Translations under genes and position numbers: made by a program
From: Magnetococcus sp. PR-3
GTDB lineage: Bacteria > Pseudomonadota > Magnetococcia > Magnetococcales > Magnetococcaceae
Direction: 5' to 3'
Length of the DNA stretch: 64,000 bases
NCBI RefSeq assembly: GCF_036689865.1
Contig: NZ_JBAHUQ010000025.1
Span: 1-64,000 of the forward strand
Notes under the pieces: model-generated
What the model saw: only the letters and a program-made list of their open reading frames with translations
Told to the model about the DNA's origin: nothing
Database searches by the model: none
In this document: piece after piece, positions 1-8,202 of the stretch
Numbering within the stretch: position 1 is the first letter of the stretch
How the letters are laid out: every line of letters begins with the position of its first letter

Positions 1-626
1 TTCTGCATGCCTCAATTTTTTCCCTGAACATACATGGGGATTATACAGACTTATGGCCCCCTTATCCTGCATACCGCTCTTTCAGGATTTTATACTGCTC
101 TGAGTACGCCTATATCTTACAGGTCAGAAATACCAAGAGAATAGATACAAAGGGGTATGATCAAAGCCCGCTACGTAGGATCCCGAAGCAGTCACTAAGA
201 AAATCATACAACTCTTCAAGAAAATCTGATCATCCAAGAAGATCATAAATACCAAGAATCCGTTGCATGGCTGAACTATCACGTTTTTTATCCGAACATC
301 TAACCTGATCATCCAGCGCCATGAGAATGCGGCCGAAACCTGCTTGAACGAACACAAATAGGTTACGTTGTCATACAGACCTGCGCTAACTATTATTAAA
401 CACTAAGAAGATTTATAAGGCATCACATCCATGGATCCTCAGAGATCCCACAAGACCTGCAGAGATATTCCACCTTCAGTCAACATCTCATTTAATCACA
501 GACTTAGAAACTTTAATAACTGCTTGCTCTAAACCTACAAATATTCCAAGATCGAAGAGGAGAACCTTCGTTTTAAAGAACAGGATTAGGTGCAGTGGCT
601 CTCAAACCCTGAAGAAAAGATGCGGC
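1..626. other. Intergenic region, no gene seen
   Basis: I see no convincing gene here. One short minus-strand open frame at 124-357 has no recognisable motif, no Shine-Dalgarno sequence and an odd Phe/Ile/Val-rich composition, so I leave it out. The stretch is moderately AT-rich. It holds short scattered direct repeats (for example CTGATCATCCA at about 226 and about 307) that I cannot assign a role. The promoter of the kinase at 627 should lie in the last 200 bases, but I see no strong -35/-10 pair. Confidence 0.5.
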
Positions 627-3497
627 ATGAAAATTCTCGCCTCACGACCTCCTTTTCAGATATTACGGGCCATTTTCTTGGTGCTGCTAGGGCTCTTAAC
701 CCTCCCTCCTATAACCATAGCTGCTACACCACAAACCCTGGTTGTGGCGACCTCTGAAGCATGGCCCCCCTTCTCCTTTACGGATGAAGACGGCACGCTA
801 AAAGGCTTGGTCGTCGATTTTTGGAAAGCCTATGGTGTTCACACAGGGAAAAATATTCGCTTTCGACCCTCCCATTGGAAAGGAACATTGGAAGGTATAA
901 AAAGTGGTGACGCACATATCCATTCTGGTCTTTTTTATTCCGATCATCGTGATACCTTTTTAGATTTTTCGGAAGATTTAGCGATCCCACTCGCTTCTCG
1001 GCTGTTTCTTTCAAGCCAACTAAAAGCCACAGGCTTTTCAGACTTAGGGCTAGAACCTGTTGCCGTTACAAAAGCAGGCTTTGCTGCAACCTTTCTTTCT
1101 CAGCACCACCCTGCCATACAGCTCCACCCCTACCCCAACAGCAAGCAGACCATGGAAGCCGCAGTTAAAGGAGATATTAAAGCCTTTGTTACGGACTACC
1201 CTGCTGCCATGTACTACTTACATAAACTGGGAAAGCCAGAACAGTTTCGTGTCGTCGATACGCTTTATACCAAATATCTAAAGGCCGCGGTTGCGCAGGG
1301 AAACCAAACTCTACTCGACGAGATCAACCTAAACCTTAAAAGTTTTCCGCCAAGTGAGTGGCAACGTATTGTTCAAAAATGGATTAGTATTGAGCCCATT
1401 GGTATCACACCCCCCTGGCTCTACCCAACGGTACTGGGATTAATGCTTATACTGGTTTTGTCTGGGGTTGCTATCCATACCCGAACACTAAGAAAGCAGG
1501 TCTACAACCGTACCCAGGATTTAGAACAGCAAATCACTGAACGACGACAGCTAGAGGTCAATTTAAGAAATTCAGAAAAAAGCTATCGAGAACTGTTTGA
1601 TAGCATGGATGACGCCATTTATATCCATAATGCAACCGGGCACTTTATAGCCGTGAACCAAGCTGTTGAAAAACTGTTCGGACTTCCTAAAGAGACATTT
1701 GTTAACAAGACCCCTCATGATTTTAGAGCTGCAAACCTTAATGATATGAGCAGTATTGAACACGCGTGGAATCAATGCCTTCAAGGGTTTCAACCTAGGT
1801 TTGAGTATTGGGGTGTCAATAACCAAGGCATCCCTTTTCCCCAAGAGATCCAGCTAAGTTCTGGGGTGTATATGGGGCAATCAGTGATCATTGGGGTTGG
1901 TCGTGACATCACCCAACGAAAAAAAATGGAAGAGCGGCTAAGAGAGAGTGAACTACGATTACGTACTGCGGGTAAAGCGTCCTATGATCTTATCTACGAA
2001 TGGAATGTTGATAGTGATGAACTACTATGGTTTGGGGATATAGACCATTTTCTTGGATTTAGTGCAGGTGAAATTTCCCGAGACATCCAAGCTTGGCTGG
2101 CTTTAATTCACCCGGACGATGCCCCTACCCTGGCCGATGCGGTCATCCACCATCGAGAATCGATAGAGCCGATCCGGTTTGATTACCGCATCCGCCGTAA
2201 AGATGGTAGTTATCGCTACTGGTCAGACCATGGTTTACCTCTTTTGGACGATCAAGGTAAACCCTACCGCTGGATTGGTGTTTGTACAGATATTACTGAA
2301 CGTCAGGAGATGGAGATTGCCTTGCGGGAGAGCCGTGATCGAGCACAACAGGCCAACCAAGCAAAAAGCGAATTTTTAGCTGCAATGAGCCATGAAATTC
2401 GTACACCAATGAATGTGGTCATAGGATTAAGTGACCTGTTAATGGAGACCACGCAAGATCCCGAACAAAAAGGGTATTTGGATCGTCTACAACATGCCGG
2501 GCAAACTCTAATGGAGTTGATCAATAATATTCTTGATCTCTCTAAGGTTGAAGCAGGCCAACTTAATATCGATCACAGCCCCTACCCGCTCCAAACCATA
2601 GTGCATAAAAGTGTCGAACTTTTTCGTATATCGGCTCAAGAAAAAGGGGTTGAGCTAAACCTAACCCTAGACCCCACGTTACCTGAAATGATTATGGGGG
2701 ACGCAGGACGGCTACAGCAAATTTTACTCAACCTGCTCTCCAACGCCCTTAAATTTACCGATCAAGGTGCTGTTTTAGTCGAGGCTCAACGCCTGGGTGA
2801 TGGTGAACTGGAAATCTCAGTAATTGACAGCGGTATTGGTATTGACCCTAAAGAACTCCCGCGCATTTTTGAAAAATTCACCCAAGTCGATGGTAGCCTG
2901 ACACGTCGCCATGGTGGTACAGGGTTGGGGCTGGCGATCTCTCGCCAATTGGTGGCATTAATGGGGGGAACGCTGCTGGCGTACAATAATCAGGTTCAGG
3001 GTTGTACTTTTCGTATCAACCTCCCATGCATAGAGAGTGATGCACGCCCCAAGGCGGAAGAAGATACGATTAATCTTCAGGCCTGTACGCAAAGTTATCG
3101 CATTTTAATGGTCGAAGACTCACCTGATAATCAAATTTTAATTCGCGCTTATCTTAAACAGAGTCATCACCATTTAGAGATGGCAAATAATGGCCAAGAG
3201 GGCGTTCTAAAAGCCCAAAAACAGACGTTTGATCTGATCCTTATGGATATGCAAATGCCAGTTATGGATGGCTACCGTGCTACCCAGGTTATTCGTCAAC
3301 ATGAAGCAACCCATGGCATAAAGCCGGTGCCCATTGTGGCGCTCACGGCCCATGCGTTGGCCGATGAACGGGACAAAACCCTCGCAGCAGGATGTAATGG
3401 TTTTCTCACCAAACCGATTAAAAGAGATCAGTTGCTCAAGGCCATTGTGCAGTATGCCCACACACAATCTAATGAAGAACTGGCAGCTATGACATAA
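627..3497 (+). CDS. Hybrid sensor histidine kinase with solute-binding sensor, two PAS domains and a receiver
   Basis: This is a membrane-bound hybrid kinase. An N-terminal signal peptide (about residues 1-33) is followed by a bacterial family 3 solute-binding domain (about 37-255), as in BvgS-type kinases, so the ligand is probably a small molecule sensed in the periplasm. One membrane segment lies at about 264-284, then a short coiled coil. Two PAS domains follow (about 315-432 and 440-560), both ending in the D-I-T-x-R PAC signature. The HisKA domain has the H-box MSHEIRTPMN with phospho-acceptor His589. The HATPase shows the N-box LLSNALKFT, the G1 box DSGIGI and the G2 box GGTGLGLAI. The C-terminal receiver has Asp874 in LILMDMQMP and a TKPI lysine. 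There is no Hpt domain and no adjacent response regulator, so output probably goes through a protein encoded elsewhere. The ligand is unknown. The start has only a weak purine-rich Shine-Dalgarno. Confidence 0.93.
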   Translation: MKILASRPPFQILRAIFLVLLGLLTLPPITIAATPQTLVVATSEAWPPFSFTDEDGTLKGLVVDFWKAYGVHTGKNIRFRPSHWKGTLEGIKSGDAHIHSGLFYSDHRDTFLDFSEDLAIPLASRLFLSSQLKATGFSDLGLEPVAVTKAGFAATFLSQHHPAIQLHPYPNSKQTMEAAVKGDIKAFVTDYPAAMYYLHKLGKPEQFRVVDTLYTKYLKAAVAQGNQTLLDEINLNLKSFPPSEWQRIVQKWISIEPIGITPPWLYPTVLGLMLILVLSGVAIHTRTLRKQVYNRTQDLEQQITERRQLEVNLRNSEKSYRELFDSMDDAIYIHNATGHFIAVNQAVEKLFGLPKETFVNKTPHDFRAANLNDMSSIEHAWNQCLQGFQPRFEYWGVNNQGIPFPQEIQLSSGVYMGQSVIIGVGRDITQRKKMEERLRESELRLRTAGKASYDLIYEWNVDSDELLWFGDIDHFLGFSAGEISRDIQAWLALIHPDDAPTLADAVIHHRESIEPIRFDYRIRRKDGSYRYWSDHGLPLLDDQGKPYRWIGVCTDITERQEMEIALRESRDRAQQANQAKSEFLAAMSHEIRTPMNVVIGLSDLLMETTQDPEQKGYLDRLQHAGQTLMELINNILDLSKVEAGQLNIDHSPYPLQTIVHKSVELFRISAQEKGVELNLTLDPTLPEMIMGDAGRLQQILLNLLSNALKFTDQGAVLVEAQRLGDGELEISVIDSGIGIDPKELPRIFEKFTQVDGSLTRRHGGTGLGLAISRQLVALMGGTLLAYNNQVQGCTFRINLPCIESDARPKAEEDTINLQACTQSYRILMVEDSPDNQILIRAYLKQSHHHLEMANNGQEGVLKAQKQTFDLILMDMQMPVMDGYRATQVIRQHEATHGIKPVPIVALTAHALADERDKTLAAGCNGFLTKPIKRDQLLKAIVQYAHTQSNEELAAMT

Positions 3498-3779
3498 GCA
3501 CACTGCGGCACTCAACGCTTTGTCAGCAGATTCATAAAAGGTGGGTAAACAACACCGGCTGTATACAACCTACAGTCACATCATGTTAAGGCTCTAGCGC
3601 CCCACTCGTTTCATGCAGGATCAGAATATAGCTAAAGCCAATAGGCTGGATATCCTCTAAACCATATGGCGCACAGCTGCCCCGTAAAGACCAGAGGAGA
3701 AGCCTGCCGTTGGCGGGTATACCCAGCTCAAGCTAACCCTGTTTAGGGGTTAGCTTGAGTGGATAAGAGGCTACCACCA
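3498..3779. other. Convergent intergenic region
   Basis: Between the convergent kinase and hybrid-cluster-protein genes I see no open frame of interest. The only structure is the hairpin at 3727-3759, listed separately. Confidence 0.5.
3727..3759 (-). terminator. Hairpin downstream of hcp
   Basis: Perfect 13-bp inverted repeat CTCAAGCTAACCC / GGGTTAGCTTGAG with a 7-base loop, starting 20 bases after the hcp stop codon. No T-run follows on either strand, so it may be a processing or stabilising hairpin, or a non-canonical terminator serving both convergent genes. Confidence 0.55.
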
Positions 3780-5132
3780 TCAGGCGGCTTTGACCTCAGG
3801 GCGCAACAGCTGTTTTAAGTCACTTTTCGCATCGCTGGTGAGCTTAAGGTTAAAGTTTTTGACCAAGAACTCCAGGATCCCTTCATTCACAAACTGAGGA
3901 GCCTTCGGACCAATGGTAATATTCTGAATACCCAGGCTAAACAGGGCCAAAAGAATGATCACAGCCTTTTGCTCCATCCAACTCAGAACAATGGAGATGG
4001 GCAGCTCGTTAACAGGAGTATCCAGTGCAGCACTTAATGCCAAAGCAATATGCACGGCACCATTACTGTCATTACACTGCCCAAGATCCAGATAGCGTGG
4101 AATCTCCGTACCAGGAACAGTACCAAAATCGATATCGTTAAAGCGGAACTTACCGCAACTGGATGTAATGATCACACAATCATCAGGTAAAGATTGTGCC
4201 ATTTCACGGTAGTAGTCACCCGCACTTCCAGGTGCATCACACCCTGCGATCACAAAGAACTGGCGGATCTTCCCACTATTAACAGCATCAACAACCGCAG
4301 GTGCCAGGGTTAACAGGGTTTTATAGTGGTGACCGGTCGTAATGGCCGAATCAGATTCAAAACCATCGACAACAGGCAGTGCCAAGGCTTGCTCGATCAA
4401 AGCTTCAAAATCATCGCCCTCAATGGCCTTAATCCCTTCAACACCAACCATTTTATAACCATAGAGACGGTCAAGGTAGTTGGCATCTTTACGTAAAGGG
4501 GCAATGCAGTTGGTATTGACCACCATGGGGCCATTCCACTGTTGGAACAGCTTCCCCTGATCATGCCATGCACCACCAATATTCCCCTTCAAGTGAGAAT
4601 ATCTGTTCAGCTCAGGGTAAGCGTGAGCTGGCAGCATTTCAGAGTGGGTATATATATTAACCCCTCGTCCTTCTGTGGCCACCAGCAGCTTCTGCAGCAT
4701 ATCCAAATTATGTCCAGAAACTAAAATAGCATGACCTTCAGCCCGGTTTTGAGAAACCTTTACAGGTGTTGGAATACCCAAATGGTTGGTGTGGGCATCA
4801 CTCAACAGGTCCATGACTTTAACCCCAGCGTTGCCCACTTTCATCAATTGAGCAATATGCTGGTCAAAATTAAAATTTACATTGGTCATGGTAAAGTAGA
4901 GCGTCTCATTAATGACATCATCTACCTCAAGGGTATCTGCCTTTAACTCACGGGCATGCTCACGATAAGCGGCCAAACCTTTAAGACCAAAGATCATCAG
5001 ATCTTGTAAACGTGCAATGGTGTCATCTTTACCACAGGTCCCCAGGGTTTGACCGGTAGAGCCACAACCACTTGGGGCACTCATGGAACATTGATAACAG
5101 AACATATCTACGGAATTGGCATCCTTCGCCAT
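3780..5132 (-). CDS. hcp: Hybrid cluster protein (Hcp; NO / hydroxylamine reductase), short form
   Basis: Hybrid cluster proteins are cytoplasmic iron-sulfur enzymes. They reduce nitric oxide or hydroxylamine and, in some bacteria, act in S-nitrosylation. All expected hybrid-cluster ligand motifs are present in order: GHNLD (His), THSEML (Glu), NTNC, AGCDAPG (the persulfide cysteine), SSCGKFRFND, GQCND and SWMEQKAV (Glu and Lys). An N-terminal four-cysteine motif follows DMFCYQC, with spacing C-x2-C-x7-C-x9-C. The protein is about 450 residues, against about 550 for the E. coli and Desulfovibrio enzymes, and the helical segment after the cysteine motif is short, as in class III members. I place the start at the ATG at 5132 because GGGAG lies 8 bases upstream; an upstream GTG at 5147 would add five residues. 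An FNR/DNR-type promoter lies upstream, and a bacteriohemerythrin gene lies on its far side in the same direction. Confidence 0.93.
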   Translation of the reverse strand: MAKDANSVDMFCYQCSMSAPSGCGSTGQTLGTCGKDDTIARLQDLMIFGLKGLAAYREHARELKADTLEVDDVINETLYFTMTNVNFNFDQHIAQLMKVGNAGVKVMDLLSDAHTNHLGIPTPVKVSQNRAEGHAILVSGHNLDMLQKLLVATEGRGVNIYTHSEMLPAHAYPELNRYSHLKGNIGGAWHDQGKLFQQWNGPMVVNTNCIAPLRKDANYLDRLYGYKMVGVEGIKAIEGDDFEALIEQALALPVVDGFESDSAITTGHHYKTLLTLAPAVVDAVNSGKIRQFFVIAGCDAPGSAGDYYREMAQSLPDDCVIITSSCGKFRFNDIDFGTVPGTEIPRYLDLGQCNDSNGAVHIALALSAALDTPVNELPISIVLSWMEQKAVIILLALFSLGIQNITIGPKAPQFVNEGILEFLVKNFNLKLTSDAKSDLKQLLRPEVKAA

Positions 5133-5140
5133 TGATCGAA

Positions 5141-5145
5141 CTCCC
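5141..5145 (-). promoter_or_regulatory. Shine-Dalgarno deciding the hcp start
   Basis: GGGAG sits 8 bases before the ATG at 5132. It overlaps the alternative upstream GTG (5147), which itself has no usable ribosome-binding site. This favours the ATG. Confidence 0.6.
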
Positions 5146-5212
5146 ACATTTAAACGTGATCTCTTTACAGGGCAGGAGGCCCTACAAAGTTATATTTGAT
5201 AACAGGAGGCGG

Positions 5213-5254
5213 AGTCTACGACATAGGAAGGAGGCTGAAATTGATGCAAATCAA
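5213..5254 (-). promoter_or_regulatory. FNR/DNR-type activator site and -10 element of hcp
   Basis: Positions 5241-5254 read TTGATTTGCATCAA on the minus strand, an exact match to the FNR/DNR/NnrR consensus TTGAT-N4-ATCAA. Exactly 22 bases downstream is TAGACT (5213-5218), a four-of-six match to the sigma-70 -10 hexamer. This is the geometry of a class II activated promoter, with the site centred at -41.5. The predicted transcript would start near 5206 and carry a leader of about 75 bases before the hcp ATG. The family link to oxygen or NO control is established knowledge; the use of this site here is inference. Confidence 0.75.
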
Positions 5255-5263
5255 CAACCACAT

Positions 5264-5313
5264 AGTTAAGCTTAACTGTTGTTATTAAATGTTATTATAG
5301 GTTTATAACAACA
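5264..5313. promoter_or_regulatory. Two palindromes upstream of the FNR-type box
   Basis: AGTTAAGCTTAACT (5264-5277) is a perfect 14-bp palindrome. Overlapping its last base is an inverted repeat TGTTGTTAT / ATAACAACA (5277-5285 and 5305-5313) with a 19-base spacer. Both lie immediately upstream of the FNR-type box of hcp and could be operators for a second regulator. I do not recognise the regulator. Confidence 0.4.
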
Positions 5314-5330
5314 AAATGCGGCTTAAGCCG

Positions 5331-5372
5331 TTGCAAAAACAAAAACCGTGACAGAAATCTGCCACGGTTTTT
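5331..5372 (-). terminator. Rho-independent terminator of the hemerythrin gene
   Basis: On the minus strand, after the hemerythrin stop, arms AAAAACCGTG and CACGGTTTTT (plus-strand 5363-5372 and 5341-5350), extended inward by five more pairs including one G-T, form a stem of about 15 bp. The stem is followed by a T-rich tail (TTTTTGTTTTT). This is a textbook intrinsic terminator and separates the hemerythrin gene from hcp. Confidence 0.85.
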
Positions 5373-5400
5373 ATCAAAAACATTCTGTCAGGTCTATCTT

Positions 5401-5844
5401 TTAGACCTTACCTTCCAGTACAGGACGGTATTGCATATCAAAACTCTTAATATGCACCAAAAGCCACTCTAACAGCCAACTACGCATCTTCATGGTGATC
5501 TCTTCGTTCTGAGACACAACACCATTTTGGAAGACCTGCAGTTCACCAACCAGCTTAACATGTTGTTGGCTGTGCTCGATGTAGCCTAAATAGTCATTGG
5601 CCCGCATCGCTTTCTCTTCATCTTCAAAATGCTGGCGAGTATATAGAACCAAGCTACCGATCAGGTCACCAAGGCTATTCCAGCTATCTTGCGCCAATTC
5701 ACTTTCGATCATGCCCTCAAGAATCTGATCAATATCAATAATGATATCGACCAATTTCTGATGCGCATCATTAAAACGTGCCACCCCCACATCGGGTAGT
5801 GTTTCAGCCAACTTAGAACGAAACACTTCACCTGCCTGATTCAT
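5401..5844 (-). CDS. Bacteriohemerythrin
   Basis: Small four-helix-bundle protein that binds O2, and in some cases NO, at a di-iron centre. The family ligands are all visible: a His in FNDAHQKL, the H-x3-E pattern in RQHFEDEE, the H-x3-H pattern in EHSQQH, and the final H-x4-D in VHIKSFD. Length (about 147 aa) is normal for a single-domain bacteriohemerythrin with no fused sensor domain. I prefer the ATG at 5844 because GGGGGA lies 5 bases upstream; the ATG at 5850 directly abuts the G-run and would add two residues. The gene lies upstream of hcp in the same direction but is separated by its own terminator. Together they suggest a small oxygen/NO-handling cluster. Confidence 0.92.
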   Translation of the reverse strand: MNQAGEVFRSKLAETLPDVGVARFNDAHQKLVDIIIDIDQILEGMIESELAQDSWNSLGDLIGSLVLYTRQHFEDEEKAMRANDYLGYIEHSQQHVKLVGELQVFQNGVVSQNEEITMKMRSWLLEWLLVHIKSFDMQYRPVLEGKV

Positions 5845-6046
5845 AGTCATCCCCCATTTAAATCATTAAAGTTTGAAGAAGTTACCAATTCCTGCAAAAG
5901 CGATCAAGCAGATTGTTACTTTTGTTAGAGAATGTGTCAATTTGTCAGGACTTGCCTTCAACTAGAACTGAGCAACACTTTCTTTGACGCCGACAATTCG
6001 GCACAATGCTCATCTACCCTCAACAAATGATAAAGTTGATCACATT

Positions 6047-6712
6047 ATGCTTCAAGACCCTCGCTGGACACTGCTGCTATGGCTGGTCATGGCCGTGTTA
6101 GTACAAGCTATACCGATCATTCAATGGCCATTTATGCTGTTAGAAAGTTATTTTCATGAGCTCGGTCACGGTCTGGCAGCACTTCTTACTGGAGGTCATT
6201 TTCATCGCATAGAGCTGTTTGTGGATGGCCGAGGTTTGGCCACCACAGCAGGAGGCTGGCGTTTATTGATTCTTTTCAGTGGATATTTCATGGCTGCTCT
6301 AAGCGGTACCATCATCTACTTAGCCGTCAGTTTGCCCAATCCCAAACAAGCCCCACGATTGGCATGGTTGCTGGCCATTATTGTTGGATTAAGCGTTTTA
6401 TTGTGGATGCGGGACGTAACCAGTTGGATGATTGGAGGCAGTTTAACACTGCTATTTCTCTTGGCCGTACAGTGGGGAAAAGCCCTATTTGTTCAGGCAT
6501 TTTTGCAGTTTTGTGGCATATCCGTCTTAGTCAGTGCCGTGCAGTCCCCACTTTATCAGTTGGGGCAAACCGGGAGTGATGCTGCAAAACTGGCTAACCT
6601 CACCTTTATACCTGCAATCGTTTGGGTCCTGTTATGGATGGCAACAGCGTTATGGCTGCTCTATCAACTGTGGTCTTGGCAGGGGCGCCAAATGCATAAA
6701 GCAACGGACTAA
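6047..6712 (+). CDS. M50-like (site-2-protease type) membrane metalloprotease
   Basis: Integral membrane protein of about 221 residues, nearly all hydrophobic segments. A HELGHG zinc-protease motif lies inside the second membrane segment (about residues 37-41 from this start), followed by the short basic/acidic stretch HRIELFVDGRG and about four more membrane helices. This layout matches the small M50B-like family found in many bacteria, whose substrates are mostly unknown. A TTG at 5984 would extend it by 21 residues, but those are hydrophilic and have no ribosome-binding site, so I chose the ATG at 6047. The gene overlaps the end of the convergent ion-channel gene by four bases. It is oriented away from the secretion operon, so no link to the M50-HlyD protein there is implied. 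Confidence 0.75.
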   Translation: MLQDPRWTLLLWLVMAVLVQAIPIIQWPFMLLESYFHELGHGLAALLTGGHFHRIELFVDGRGLATTAGGWRLLILFSGYFMAALSGTIIYLAVSLPNPKQAPRLAWLLAIIVGLSVLLWMRDVTSWMIGGSLTLLFLLAVQWGKALFVQAFLQFCGISVLVSAVQSPLYQLGQTGSDAAKLANLTFIPAIVWVLLWMATALWLLYQLWSWQGRQMHKATD

Positions 6713-7299
6713 TTGGACTTTTCTTGGCGCATCTCCTTTAAGACCTCTAAAATCTCATTGGTATCTTCTTCAATTTTGCGGTTTAACTGTTCGTTCTGCT
6801 CACTAATGGCAACGATTTTTCGGTTAAGATCTTGATTCTCTACCGATACCTCTTGTATGGCGTGATTAAGATCTCGGTTCATGGAGACCAACTGCTCAAT
6901 ACGCTGATTCTGATCATGTAACATATCGGTCGTTGCGGCCCGAACCACTCGGTCTAGTAGCATGGAGCCAAAATAACCCGCTAGCGCACCAAAGACACCA
7001 ATCCCTGTCGCCGCTAAAGGAATGGCCAACAAACGACCAACCAGGGTTACAGGGTAAAAGTCCCCGAAACCAATGGTCGTAACAATCATAAAAGAGAGCC
7101 AGGCGGCATCCCCCATAGACTTAACATTGGCTGCGCTATGGCTTGATTCAGCCCAGAACATGAATGGGGCGCATAAGATCACCATCATGGCGGTAATACC
7201 ACCTAAGGTGGATATCACCATCAACCAGCTATCTCCTTGCTGACCCAGGTGACGTAAACGCTGCATTATTTGTGAAAAAACCACGCATGACTCCAGCAT
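6709..7299 (-). CDS. Two-helix potassium channel with C-terminal coiled coil
   Basis: Small two-TM ion channel. A first membrane helix (about residues 27-48), a pore helix and the selectivity filter TTIGFGD (residues 74-80), and a second helix (about 85-113) match the Ion_trans_2 potassium-channel pore. The C-terminal third (about 125-190) is a Glu/Gln/Asn-rich coiled coil with heptad-like spacing. It replaces the RCK or cyclic-nucleotide domain often seen and probably drives tetramerisation. It starts 48 bases after the periplasmic adaptor gene in the same direction, so it may be read from the tail of the secretion operon, though no functional tie is evident. The exact start is uncertain: a GTG at 7284 has a GGAG 6 bases before it, while the ATG at 7299 does not. 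Confidence 0.85.
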   Translation of the reverse strand: MLESCVVFSQIMQRLRHLGQQGDSWLMVISTLGGITAMMVILCAPFMFWAESSHSAANVKSMGDAAWLSFMIVTTIGFGDFYPVTLVGRLLAIPLAATGIGVFGALAGYFGSMLLDRVVRAATTDMLHDQNQRIEQLVSMNRDLNHAIQEVSVENQDLNRKIVAISEQNEQLNRKIEEDTNEILEVLKEMRQEKSN

Positions 7300-7347
7300 A
7301 AAAGGGGAATAAAACAGACAAGAGCAGACCCAACAGCCCTACCTTAC

Positions 7348-8202
7348 CTATTCCATGGATAGTCCCTGCTCTACACCAGGCAAATTAAGATATCCAGGAA
7401 CACCCAGACGCAACTGGTGCTTTCGGTTATCAAAGAGCAGGCGCACTGCAACCAAACCACTGGCCGGATCAACAACCGGGGAGATAAACTCTATTTGACC
7501 GGTGATTGAAAAACGTTTAGCGCCATTAAACAATGTTAATGGGATCTTCTGACCAATGGTAAGGCTCTCTGTAATTTGCTGACTTAAACTGCATACCATC
7601 TCCCCTTGGGAGACATCAACCAGCTCCAGAAGGTGGGCATTGGCTTCTGCCATCTCTCCTTGCTGGCGGTACCTTTTGGTTACTACACCTGCAAAGGGCG
7701 CCTTAACCTGTCGACGGGCCACCTGTGCACGGGCAATGGCATACTGAACGGATTCAACCTTCTCCTGCTGTTCCAGGCGGGCGACTTCAGAAACCGACAG
7801 TTTATACTCCAGGCGACGTTTATCCAGATCCTCCAGGCTAATGGAGCGGGTTTCCTTAAAGAGGGCTTCAGAAGAGTGCAGCATCTGTTGCTGTAGAGCA
7901 GCATTCAACTTTGCAGCCTTTAATATTTCCCGATCATAAAGAATCAGATACTGTTTGCGTACCTCCAGCGATTCCAATGAATCTTCCAACTGAACCAACA
8001 GCGCCCCAGCTTTAACCGCTTGCCCCTCCGTTACAGCCATTTTTTTTATGGCCCCTGCCACGGGACTACTCAGCGTCGCAATTTGTACTGGGCGACTCAT
8101 ACATGAGAGCGCATCCATCTCCTCCCCAACGTCCTCAGCCCACCCTGAAGTTGTGAGACATGCACCCAATAGGGCAACCCCCAGCCCTAGGGACCTGATC
8201 AT
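7348..8202 (-). CDS. Periplasmic adaptor (HlyD/RND membrane-fusion protein)
   Basis: Short adaptor of 284 residues with a signal peptide (about 1-22, ending SGWA). The first lipoyl half-motif (ATLSSPVAGAIKKM, then VTEGQAVKAG and a LVQLED turn) is followed by a helical hairpin (about 80-165) and the second lipoyl half (VKAPFAGVVTKRYRQQGE). A beta-barrel region (about 190-270) completes it. There is no membrane anchor and no lipobox, so it should be a free periplasmic protein bridging an inner-membrane unit to the TolC-like protein. It starts directly on the base after the TolC stop codon (GGAG lies 9 bases upstream), which implies translational coupling. It is the third HlyD-like protein of the operon. 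Confidence 0.88.
   Translation of the reverse strand: MIRSLGLGVALLGACLTTSGWAEDVGEEMDALSCMSRPVQIATLSSPVAGAIKKMAVTEGQAVKAGALLVQLEDSLESLEVRKQYLILYDREILKAAKLNAALQQQMLHSSEALFKETRSISLEDLDKRRLEYKLSVSEVARLEQQEKVESVQYAIARAQVARRQVKAPFAGVVTKRYRQQGEMAEANAHLLELVDVSQGEMVCSLSQQITESLTIGQKIPLTLFNGAKRFSITGQIEFISPVVDPASGLVAVRLLFDNRKHQLRLGVPGYLNLPGVEQGLSME

Noticed and set aside
226-317. Direct repeat CTGATCATCCA (two copies)
   Set aside because: Only 11 bases, few copies, and no nearby structure or gene that gives it meaning.
124-357. Minus-strand open frame of 77 codons near the left edge
   Set aside because: No Shine-Dalgarno, no motif, and a composition unlike a real protein.
3780-5132. Truncated or broken hcp
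   Set aside because: It is shorter than the E. coli enzyme, but all cluster ligands and the C-terminus are present, so it is a short subclass and not a fragment.
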